64,000 bases of DNA, taken from NCBI GenBank assembly GCA_033398695.1, contig CM065814.1, positions 82,106,358 to 82,170,357 of the forward strand, read 5' to 3'. Within the stretch, counting starts at the first letter, position 1. Every line of letters begins with the position of its first letter. Positions 31,920-42,892 of the stretch are shown piece after piece. The translations under genes and the position numbers were made by a program. The notes under the pieces were generated by a model. It had not been told where the DNA came from, did no database searches, and was given only the letters and a program-made list of their open reading frames with translations. This stretch comes from Orobanche coerulescens. Taxonomy: Eukaryota; Streptophyta; Magnoliopsida; Lamiales; Orobanchaceae.

Positions 31920-33937
31920 GTGGCAGAGCAGCCTCATTTTCACTCATTTTTCATTTCCTTTCTTTTCGATCCGCGGCTGGAGCTTCGGAGGTGACGAAGC
32001 CATGTTGTTTAACAACAAATCCACGAAGTTCTTGAGTTCATAACATCAATCAATCATCCGTTATCATCCTTTGATCCAGCGAATCAAGGTAATCTTCCTT
32101 AGAACCCTAATTTCGTGAATTTGGGGGGTTTCGCATTTTTGTCCGATTTGTTCCGTGTTGTTGATTAATTCATGATGGGTATGATTAATCTTGGTAGTAT
32201 TCTTGTGTTTAACATCATTTAATCCATTGTTCTTCGTCGAATCGAAGTATATTTCTTGATTTCCTTCGAATCGACTTTTTGGGGGATTTGTTCTCGATCT
32301 CGTTTTCCATCCGTTTTTGATGGATCGATTGTGGTTAAATGATGTTGTTAAACATATTCTATGGATTGTATATCCATATTTCAACTTAGAATTCCATTTT
32401 CGTGTTTTGTCGGGACGAATCGTGTTCTTGGCCGTTTTGGGGAAAACACTTGAACATTCGTCGTTCGTTCTTTGACTTCAACGGCTTTGAGTCATGCTAT
32501 GGAATTCATTTTCATTGTTTTTATTGTCCTCCGTAGTTCATTATCGCGAGTTGGCGTTCGGTGGAGTTGGCGGGTTCGTAGTCGGTTCGTGCCAACCTAC
32601 TTCGGTCGATTCCCCGCGTTGTGGTTGTTCAAGGCAAGTACCTTGTCCATACTATTCTTGTTTTGTGGATATGATAATTGGTGATCATCTTGGTGTGTTT
32701 GTTTATTTGTTTGAAATGAGTTTTCAAAAGATTCGGCTAGCCTCGTTAAAGGCTCACCTTCAAAACGGGTGTGTTTTGTAAATTGTGTGGGTTGTAAGTG
32801 ACTACGTGAATCCTTTGGATATATTTGGTGTTGATGTTGCGCTTGATAATGCGTGTGTACGTATATTGCTTCTTTCCGTTGCATTATGGTTGACGTGCGT
32901 GTTGTTATTTATTCGTGTGGTCGTGGACTGACGGATGAATTATGTGAATTGGTGTATTGATTTGATAATTGTTACGACGATGACTGTGTACTTGATGTTT
33001 GTGACAATGTGAATACTTGTTGTGAGAGACGTCATATCCGGGAGCCTCTGAGGGCGGGACGTGCGATCTACGGCCTGGTGTACGCTGTAATGTGCGGCTC
33101 CATATGGTTGGTGAATGCTGGTGTTTACTTGATGCGCGTGCAAGGGGCGGATCTTATGGGAGTGACGCCGGCGCGGTGACACGGACAATGTGCGGCTGAC
33201 ATGTGGAGTGAACGCCGGTGCACAGGTGTTTCAGTGGAGGCGCCTGGCAGGCTTATTGGTAACAGATATTTGAGTGTTTAGCTAAGACCCCGTTACCGAA
33301 CGATTATCGTATTTCAAATTCTTTCAACTCTTTTCAAATGCTGGTCTCGATATAGACCGTGATTCATGTTTTCTGAAAGTGTGTTTCAACTTGTTTTAAA
33401 ATGTTGGTATCAGGGTTAATTAACCAAGGACATTTGACGAGATCTCTTGGGGTTAATTAATCAGGGGTCTTGAGCAGTTTTTGGGCAGACGAAAGGCTGT
33501 GTCCTTGATTATACTGTGTTGACATTTTGTGTTTTGGGTCGAGGACCCTACGTGATGTTGAGATGTTTGATCTAGTGTTGATATTATTTGGATTGGGTCG
33601 AGAACCCCGTGGGAAATATTTGTGAAGACTCGCTTGTGTTGATTGAATGGTTTTCTTGCGAATTGCTTTCCGCCTATTGGTCGAGGACCCTGTTGATTTT
33701 GGAATGAGGAGGATTTGATAATCCTAAATTGTTTTCTATTAAAACTCTCGATGACACTTTAAACGGTTTTATAAATTGTTTTCTCTTGATTTGTGATCTT
33801 TCGGTTTTGAAGTGTTTTACCCAAACTCATGCCTCGGGAAGTACTTTTCGTTACGTTTGAATTTTTGAGGATTTCCTGGTTATTGTTATTCATGGAATGT
33901 GAATTGTATGGCTCGTATTTGCACTTTGTTCTCGCAC

Positions 33938-33980
33938 TAGCAAAACAGTGGAGTTTTGCTAACCCCCGAGTATTCGGGGG
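33938..33980 (+). other. Twin hairpins, C LTR 1
   Basis: TAGCAAAAC (33,938-33,946) pairs with GTTTTGCTA (33,953-33,961); CCCCCGA (33,963-33,969) pairs with TCGGGGG (33,974-33,980). Same architecture as A1. Confidence 0.75.
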
Positions 33981-34327
33981 GTGGATGTCTATTTTTGCAT
34001 TAAGGTTTTGGAGCATAACACAGGGTCGGCACGAAGGATGATGAAAGATGACCGATACTAATCACATGAGCAACCATACATTGTTTATTGGTTCGGTCGT
34101 ATTTTATTTTCCGCTGCTATATTTTTTCCCGTTGTACGGGTGTGGTTGTATTTTGACCCCTGCGTGGGCATGAGTTGTATGTATTTATTGAAAGACCAAA
34201 TCGGTCTACGGAGTCATTTTAGCCTTAGAGGCATTGTTGAGTTGTTCGATGTTGTTACCAGCCTGGTAGATCCTTGAGGAAAGGTTCTACGGCGTGTAAT
34301 ATCCCTGAGCGGATTGGGGGTGTTACA

Positions 34328-36528
34328 TAAATGGTATCAGAGATTAGGTTGTGGAAACCTAGGCTTTCGGGTCAAGTCGTGTTGTTTGAGTCTTGTTTCG
34401 TCGGATTTTATCTGACTGAGTCGTGTCGCGACGCGTCGTCTGAGTTTGTTGGTCGTGATTAGTATCGTGGGGCGATCATCATCTTCGTGCGACCCGTGGA
34501 TGTAAGTCTCCCTTCTTTGTATTGTGCCTCGTGTGACACGAGCTATTTGTTTGATTTTGTGTTAAGTGATGGAATCTTCATGTAGATTCTTGATTTCGTG
34601 ATGCGTTCGTGTGATTCTCTTATTTTGTTTGTATGAGGAGTGTTGTCATTATTTATGTCTTTTTGATTGTGATAATTGACTGTTTGTCTTCCCGGTAAAA
34701 GACATGTATTGTCTTGACTTTGTACGATTTGATGCGTATATTATAATATGTTTAAACGAATATTGTTACATGAGTATTTTTGGGCATCCTATCCCATTGA
34801 ATTATTTTTGAAAACCTTGAGTATCTTAGAAAATAAATTTCGAGACGTACTTTTAAAATGAATCGTTTTCTCGTGGTACTTCCAAGGTGCCACAATATGT
34901 TTCCAAATTCTTCTACCTCGAGGACCAAAATGTTTTGAGATATTTTCAATGTTTTAGAAACACTTATACTTAGACCCGAGGGTCGAATATTTGTGAAAGT
35001 CTTTCGCTAAAAGAAAGTGTCCTCATTTTTATCAAATGCGAAATGGTTCTCCAAAGTCTCCATAACGATGTTTCACGTTTGTAATTTTTTTTGAAAGGTG
35101 ATACTCAAGATCAACCGGTATTCTTCTAAATTATTTTCAAAATAAGGTTGTCGATTTTAAAACTTATCCATTCCCGTTTGAGGGCTGGGTATGTATGTAT
35201 GATGTTCGCGTTGTCATTTTGATGTTTGCTCCCGAGTATGATTGAATTGGAGGTGTGAGCATTGAGTCGTTTTCCACACATTTGTTGCGTTAGCCCTCTG
35301 TGAGAGGTGGGATGTTGGTATTGAATATTGTCGCCTCGTAGTGATTTCTGCGTTGTCGCGCATCTGCGAGCTGTTAGAGCTTGGTATGGTATGACCGTGT
35401 GCATCGGTGATGGTTCCGTTATGTGTCAGTTGTTTAATGTCTTGTTACCTTGCTCCCGTTTTTGTGAATTTCGTGGACGAGGTCGGAGGTAATACCCGTA
35501 CTATTTTGACTTCTGTATTTTCTCTCTATCCAGTCTATCGATTCGCTCATGTTCGTTGATACTTTATGAACTTGTTCTGTATTTCGGTTTCATCGTCCGA
35601 ACGAGCTGTGATCTTGTTGTGGGTCGATCTAGTTATCGCTGTGACTTTTTCGAGTTCGGTTCGATTCTTGTGAACCTTGTTTGGAAATGACATCATTTGG
35701 TTCTATTAACTCTTCTATTCGACGTGGATCGGATTTTGAATTTCTGTATTTTCGACTCTGTCGACTCGTTTATGTTCCTTGACATTTTCTGAACTTTCCC
35801 TATCCCTTGCTTTTGTTGATCGAACGAGTGTGATATTGTTTCAGAATAACTCGTTTGTCGTTGTGACTTTTCAATTGCTATTCCCTTTCCTGTGGATCTT
35901 ATGTGAATGCACATCCTGTTGTTTTCACCGGATCATATATTGTCTCAAGTCGATATGTGAACCTTGGAGTTGTTGTTTGAACTTTATTGCTCTTCGTGAT
36001 TCGAACATGATTGTTCGATTTTTGTTGTCTCGATCGTTGTGGTTCGATCGTTTGATTGTTCGGTTTTTGTTGATCTCATTCCGTGATTGGTGAACGTCCA
36101 GGCTCCTTCGTAATTCCCTTCAGTTCGGAAAATTAGTCTCGTTTTCGATCTTCCAACCCTTAGGCGGTGGAATTCCGTATTTGTTCAGCGTTTGGCTTAC
36201 GTTTTGATTGATGAACTGTTGGGTTGGTCAATCGTATTGACTTTCATTCGTGTGTTTTGTGACTATTCGGATAATCGACTTGATTGTACTATCTGTTTGA
36301 TGACGCTTGTCACTTGTTGCTTTTATTATGTTTCTACCGGTGGCGTTGTGTTGGTCGTCGTGGAGTGTGTTTTCACGCCGTATGTCTCCTTGCGTTTCTT
36401 GCAGTGTGTCGCCGTTGGGCGCGAGTTTTCGGTTTTTGTGTATCTCGTCGAGTTTTCTTGACAGGGGATATTGCTTCTCCCTACTTATTTTAAGTTTCGG
36501 GACGAAACTACTTTTAAGGAGGGTAGAA
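34328..36528 (+). other. Internal region 1 of tandem element C, non-coding
   Basis: 2,201 bp with primer-binding-like TGGTATCAGAGA at 34,332-34,343 (last base differs from the Met-tRNA consensus) and polypurine tract ending at 36,528. No retroelement domain is readable. Near-identical to 39,814-41,997 and homologous to A1's interior, with an internal diverged duplication around 35,540-35,690 and 35,760-35,880. Confidence 0.85.
36512..36528 (+). other. Polypurine tract, internal region 1 of C
   Basis: TTTTAAGGAGGGTAGAA immediately before LTR 2. Confidence 0.8.
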
Positions 36529-37104
36529 TGTAAAACCCGTAATTTCGATTTCCGGTAATTACTTTTTTTTCGGCGGAAGTCCGTTTTGATAACTCGCTCA
36601 TGACCGTTTCATTATTCTGAGAATGATTAATTCTACACTTTTTGAAATCCGAGTTCGTTTCGGTGTGGTTTTGTTGAGTTCCGTGCTTTTTAGCGACCTT
36701 TCCGCACTTGAGTTCGATTCTTGCGAATCTCTACTAAATCATTGTTTCGAGTTTCCCGTAAGTTCGTTTAACTTTGTTATATGTGTTGTGAACTTCGGTT
36801 TGGTTATTCGATCACGTATCATGATTTTCGGGCGTTTTGGGCCATTTTGTAATTTACCCAAAGTTATGGGTATCCGCATCTGTAATTGTTGTCTCGACCC
36901 GTTTCTTGGTCGCGTATAATTAATTATTGCATTATGTTTTCATTTCGAGTCATTGATGTCGTCCGCGAACTTTTCTTCGTGTTCGTTCCGTGCGTTTTCG
37001 GAAATCGAGTCGTCGAGCCCTGGTGTTCGAGCACTGGCCGGACGGTTGCGGGACTGGCCACACGATTGCGGGCACCGGCCGGACGGGTGCGGTAGGAACC
37101 GGCG

Positions 37105-37403
37105 TAGCGCACGCTACGGCCGGAAGGTTACGCGCGCTAACCGGAAGGTGTAGCGCACGCTATCGGCTGGCCTAACGCACGCTATCGGGTCTGGACAGTG
37201 GAGTCCTGAGGTTCTGGAATCGGGTAGGCTCGGCAGGTAGCGCACGCTACTGCCGGACACTACGTACGCTACGGCCGGCAGGTAGCGCACGCTACGGCCG
37301 GAAGGCTGCGCACGCTACCTGTCCGAGCAATCTAGTCCAGGAGGTCACTGGATTGCGGCATGGGCCGATAGCGCCCGCTAGCTCGGCAGCCTAGCGCACG
37401 CTA
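37105..37403. repeat. CGCACG-type palindromic box cluster (C, LTR 2)
   Basis: Same box order as LTR 1, with exact TAGCGCACGCTA at 37,105-37,116 and 37,392-37,403 and several in between. Confidence 0.92.
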
Positions 37404-37414
37404 GTCCGGCCCAG

Positions 37415-37421
37415 TATAAAT
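37415..37421 (+). promoter_or_regulatory. TATA box of C LTR 2
   Basis: TATAAAT at the same distance from the last box as in LTR 1. Confidence 0.7.
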
Positions 37422-39423
37422 GTGGCAGAGCAGCCTCATTTTCACTTAGTTTTCATTTCCTTTCTTTTCGATCTGCGGCTGGAGCTTCAGAGGTGACGAA
37501 GCCATGTTTTTTAACAATAAATCTACGAAGTTCTTGAGTTCATAACATCAATTAATCATCCGTTATCATCCTTTGATCCAGCGAATCAAGGTAATCTTCC
37601 TTAGAACCCTAATTTCGTGAATTTGGGGGTTTTTGCATTTTTGTCCGATTCGTTCCGTGTTGTTGATTAATTCATGATGGGTATGATTAATCTTGGTAGT
37701 ATTCTTGTGTTTAACATCATTTAATCCATTGTTCTTCGTCGAATCGAAGTATATTTCTTGATTTCCTTCGAATCGACTTTTTGGGGGAATTGTTCTCGAT
37801 CTCGTTTTCCATCCGTTTTTGATGGATCGATTGTGGTTAAATGATGTTGTTAAACATATTCTATGGATTGTATATCCATATTTCAACTTGGAATTCCGTT
37901 TTCGTGTTTTGTCGGGACAAATCGTGTTCTTGGCCGTTTTGGGGAAAACACTTGAACATTCGTCGTTCGTTCTTTGAATTCAACGGCTTTGAGTCATGCT
38001 ATGGAATTCATTTTCATTGTTGTTATTGTCCTCCGTAGTTTATTATCGCGAGTTGGCGTTAGGTGGAGTCGGCGGGTTCGTAGTCGGTTCGTGCCAACCT
38101 ACTTCGGTCGATTCTCCGCGTTGTGGTTGTTCAAGGCAAGTACCCTGTCCATACTATTCTTGTTTTGTGGATATGATAATTGGTGATCATCTTGCTGTGT
38201 TTGTTTATTTGTTTGAAATGAGTTTTCAAAAGATTCGGCTAGCCTCGTTAAAGGCTCACTTTCAAAACGCGTGTGTTTTGTAAATTGTGTGGGTTGTAAG
38301 TGACTACGTGAATCCTTTGGATATATTTGGTGTTGATGTTGCGCTTGATAATGCGTGTGTACGTATATTGCTTCTTTCCGTTGCGTGTTGTTATCTATTC
38401 GTGTGGTCGTGGACTGACGGATGAATTATGTGAATTGGTGTATTGATTTGATAATTGTTACGACGATTACTGTGTACTTGATGTTTGTGACAATGTGAAT
38501 ACTTGTTGTGAGAGACGTCATATCCGGGAGCCTCTAAGGGCGGGGCGTGTGATCTCCGGCCTGGTGTACGCTGCAATGTGCGGCTCCATATGGTTGGTGA
38601 ACGCTGGTGTTTACGTGATGCGCGTGCAAGGGGCGGATCTTATGGGAGTGACGCCGGCGCGGTGACACGGACAATGTGCGGCTGACATGTGGAGTGAACG
38701 CCGGTGCACAGGTGTTTCAGTGGAGGCGCCTGGCAGGCTTATTGGTAATGGATAGTTGAGTGTTTAGCTAAGACCCCGTTACCGAACGATTATCGTATTT
38801 CAAATTCTTTCAATTCTTTTCAAATGCTGGTCTCGATATAGACCGTGATTCATGTTTTCTGAAAGTGTGTTTCAACTTGTTTTAAAATGTTGGTATCAGG
38901 GTTAATTAACCAAGGACATTTGACGAGATCTCCGAGGGTTAATTAATCAGGGGTCTTGAGCAGTTTTTGGGCAGACGAAAGGCTGTGTCCTTGATTGTTC
39001 TGTGTTGACATTTTGTGTTTTGGGTCGAGGACCCCGTGTGATGTTGAGATGTTTGATCTCGTGTTGATATTATTTGGATTGGGTCGAGAACCCCGTGGGA
39101 AATATTTGTGAAGACTCGCTTGTGTTGATTGAATGGTTTTCTTGCGAATTGCTTTCCGCCTATTGGTCGAGGACCCTGTTAATTTTGGAATGAGGAGGAT
39201 TTGATAATCCTAAATTGTTTTCTATTAAAACTCTCGATGGCACTTTAAACGGTTTTATAAATTGTTTTCTCTTGATTTGTGATCTTTCGGTTTTGAAGTG
39301 TTTTACCCAAACTCATGCCTCGGGAAGTACTTTTCGTTACGTTTGAATCTTTGAGGATTTCCTAGTTATTGTTACTCGTGGAATGTGAATTGTATGGCTC
39401 GTATTTGCACTTTGTTCTCTCAC

Positions 39424-39466
39424 TAGCAAAACAGTGGAGTTTTGCTAACCCCCGAGTATTCGGGGG
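39424..39466 (+). other. Twin hairpins, C LTR 2
   Basis: TAGCAAAAC/GTTTTGCTA (39,424-39,447) and CCCCCGA/TCGGGGG (39,449-39,466), both perfect. Confidence 0.75.
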
Positions 39467-39813
39467 GTGGATGTCTATTTTTGCATTAAGGTTTTGGAGC
39501 ATAACACAGGGTCGGCACGAAGGACGATGAAAGATGACCGATACTAATCACATGAGGAACCATACATTGTTTATTGGTTCAGTCGTACTTTATTTTCCGC
39601 TGCTATATTTTTTCCCGTTGTATGGGTGTGGTTGTATTTTGACCCCTGCGTGGGCATGAGTTGTATGTATTTATTGAAAGACCAAATCGGTCTACGGAGT
39701 CATTTTAGCCTTAGAGGCATTGTTGAGTTGTTCGATGTTGTTACCAGCCTGGTAGATCCTTGAGAAAAGGTTCTACGGTGTGTAATATCCCTGAGCGGAT
39801 TGGGGGTGTTACA

Positions 39814-41997
39814 TAAATGGTATCAGAGATTAGGTTGTGGAAACCTAGGCTTTCGGGTCAAGTCGTGTTGTTTGAGTCTTGTTTCGTCGTATTTTATCTG
39901 ACTGAGTCGTGTCGCGACGCGTCGTCTGAGTTTTTTGGTCGTGATTAGTATCGTGGGGCGATCATCGTCTTCGTGCGGCCCGTGGATGTAAGTCTCCCTT
40001 CTTTGTATTGTGCCTCGTGTGACACGAGCTATTTGTTTGATTTTGTGTTAAGTGATGGAACCTTCATGTAGATTCTTGGTTTCGTGATGCGTTCGTGTGA
40101 TTCTCTTATTTCGTTTGTATGAGGAGTGTTGTCATTATTTATGTCTTTTTGACTGTGATAATTGACTGTTTGTCTTCCCGGTAAAAGACATGTATTGTCT
40201 TGACTTTGTACGATTTGATGCGTATATTATAATATGTTTAAACGAATATTGTTACATGAGTATTTTTGGGCATCCTAGCCCATTGAATTATTTTTGAAAA
40301 CCCTGAGTATCTTAGAAAATAAATTTCGAGACGTACTTTTAAAATGAATCGTTTTCTCGTGGTACTTCCAAGGTGCCACAATATGTTTCCAAATTCTTGT
40401 ACCTCGAGGACCAAAATGTTTTGAGATATTTTCAATGTTTTAGAAATACTTATACTTAGACCCGAGGGTCGAATATTTCTGAAACTCTTTCGCTAAAAGA
40501 AAGTGTCCTCATTTTTATCAAATGCGAAATGGTTCTCCAAAGTCTCGATAATGATGTTTCACGTTTGTAATTTTTTTTGAAAGGTGATACTCAAGATCAA
40601 CCGGTATTCTTCTAAATTATTTTCAAAATAAGGTTGTCGTTTTTAAAACTTATCCATTCCCGTTTGAGGGCTGGGTATGTATGTATGATGTTCGCGTTGT
40701 CATTTTGATGTTTGCTCCCGAGTATGATTGAATTGGAGGTGTGAGCATTGAGTCGTTTTCCACACATTTGTTGCGTTAGCCCTCTGTGAGATGTGGGATA
40801 TTGGTATTGAATATTGTCGCCTCGTAGTGATTTCTGCGTTGTCGCGCATGTGCGAGCTGTTAGAGCTTGGTATGGTATGACCGTGTGCATCGGTGATGGT
40901 TCCGTTATGTGTCAGTTGTTTAATGTCTTGTTACCTTGCTCCCGTTTTTGTGAATTTCGTGGACGAGGTCGGAGGTAATACCCGTACTATTTTGACTTCT
41001 GTATTTTCTCTCTCTCCAGTCTATCGATTCGCTCATGTTCGTTGATACTTTATGAACTTGTTCTGTATTTCGGTTTCATCGTCCGAACGAGCTGTGATCT
41101 TGTTGTGGGTCGATCTAGTTATCGCTGTGACTTTTTCGAGTTCGGTTCGATTTTTGTGAACCTTGTTTGGAAGTGACATCATTTGGTTCTATTAACTCTT
41201 CTATTCGACGTGGATCGGATTTTGAATTTCTGTATTTTCGACTCTGTCGACTCGTTTATGTTCCTTGACATTTTCTGAACTTTCCCTATCCCTTGCTTTT
41301 GTTGATCGAACGAGTGTGATATTGTTTCGGAATAACTCGTTTGTCGTTGTGACTTTTCAATTGCTATTCCCTTTCCTATGGATATTATGTGAATGCACAT
41401 CCTGTTGTTTTCACCGGATCATATATTGTCTCGAGTCGATATGTGAACCTTGGAGTTGTTGTTTGAACTTTATTATTCTTCGTGATTCGAACATGATTGT
41501 TCGATTTTTGTTGTCTCGATCGTTGTGGTTCGATCGTTTGATTGTTCGGTTTTTGTTGATCTCGTTCCGTGATTGGTGAACGTTCAGACTCCTTCATAAT
41601 TCCCTTCAGTTCGGGAAATTAGTCTCGTTTTCGATCTTCCAACCCTTCGTATTTGTTCAGCATTTGGCTTGCATTTTGATTGATGAACCGTTGGGTTGGT
41701 AAATCGTATTGATTTTCGTTCGTGTGTTTTGTGACTGTTCGGATAATCGAATTGATTGTACTATCTGTTTGATGACGCTTGTCACTTGTTGGTTTTATTA
41801 TGTTTCTACCGGTGGCGTTGTGTTGGTCGTCGTGGAGCGTGTTTTCACGCCGTATGTCTCTTTGCGTTTCTTGCAGTATGTCGTTGGGCGCGAGTTTTCG
41901 GTTTTTGTGTATCTCGTCGAGTTTTCCTGGCAGGGGATATTGCTTCTCCCTACTTATTTTAAGTTTCGGGACGAAACTTCTTTTAAGGAGGGTAGAA
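39814..41997 (+). other. Internal region 2 of tandem element C, non-coding
   Basis: 2,184 bp copy of internal region 1 with primer-binding-like site at 39,818-39,829 and polypurine tract at 41,981-41,997. Differs by scattered substitutions and a short deletion near 41,648. No coding domain. Confidence 0.85.
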
Positions 41998-42575
41998 TGT
42001 AAAACCCGTAATTTCGATTTCCAGTAATTTCATTTTTTTCGGGCGGAAGTCCGTTTTGATGACTCGCTCATAACCGTTTCATTATTCTGAGAATGATTAA
42101 TTCTACACTTTTTGACATCCGAGTTCGTTTCGGTGTCGTTTTGTTGAGTTCCGTGTTTTTTAGTGACTTTTCCGCACTTGAGTTCGATTCTTGCGAATCT
42201 CGGTCCAAACTGCTGTTTCGAGTTTCCCGTAAGTTCGTTTAACTTTGTTATACGTGTTGTGAACTTCGGTTTGGTTATTCGATCACGTATCGTGATTTTC
42301 GGGCGTTTGGGGCCATTTTGTAATTTACCCAAAGTTATGGGTATCTGTATCTGTAATTGTTGTCTCGACCCATTTCTTGGTCGCGTATAATTAATTATTG
42401 CATTATGTTTTCATTTCGAGTCGTTGATGTCGTCCGCGAACTTTTCGCCGTGTTCGTTCCGTGCGTTTTCGGAAATCGAGTCGTCGAGCCCTGGTGTTCG
42501 AGCACTGGCCGGACGGTTGCGGGACTGGCCAGACGATTGCGGGCACCGGCCGGCCGGGTGCGGCAGGAACCGGCG

Positions 42576-42874
42576 TAGTGCATGCTACGGCCGGAAGGTT
42601 GCGCGCGCTAACCGGCAGGTGTAGCGCACGCTATCGGCTGGTCTAACGCACGCTATCGGGTCTGGACAGTGGAGTCCTGAGGTTCTGGAATCGGGTAGGC
42701 TCGGCAGGTAGCGCACGCTACTGCCGGACACTACGTACGCTACGGCCGGCAGGTAGCGCACGCTACGGCCGGAAGGCTGCGCACGCTACCTGGCCGAGCA
42801 GTCTAGTCCAGGAGGTCACTGGATTGCGGCCTGGGCCGATAGCGCGCGCTAGCTCGGCAGCCTAGCGCACGCTA
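42576..42874. repeat. CGCACG-type palindromic box cluster (C, LTR 3)
   Basis: Same order as the other two LTRs; the first box is TAGTGCATGCTA, consistent with CpG-type C-to-T changes, and the last is exact TAGCGCACGCTA at 42,863-42,874. Confidence 0.9.
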
Positions 42875-42885
42875 GTCCGGACCAG

Positions 42886-42892
42886 TATAAAT
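42886..42892 (+). promoter_or_regulatory. TATA box of C LTR 3
   Basis: TATAAAT, same context as the other C LTRs. Confidence 0.7.

Larger units (their letters stand above)
31044..34327 (+). repeat. LTR 1 of tandem element C (3,284 bp)
   Basis: Begins TGTAAAACCC and ends GGTGTTACA. Carries the box cluster (31,609-31,901), TATA (31,913), GT-donor-like motif (32,089), GC-donor-like motif (32,634), a GC-rich segment (33,040-33,240) and twin hairpins (33,938-33,980). Confidence 0.93.
36529..39813 (+). repeat. LTR 2 (middle) of tandem element C (3,285 bp)
   Basis: Full-length LTR serving as both 3' LTR of the first unit and 5' LTR of the second. Boxes 37,105-37,403, TATA 37,415, GT-donor-like motif 37,591, GC-donor-like motif 38,136, twin hairpins 39,424-39,466. 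Confidence 0.93.
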
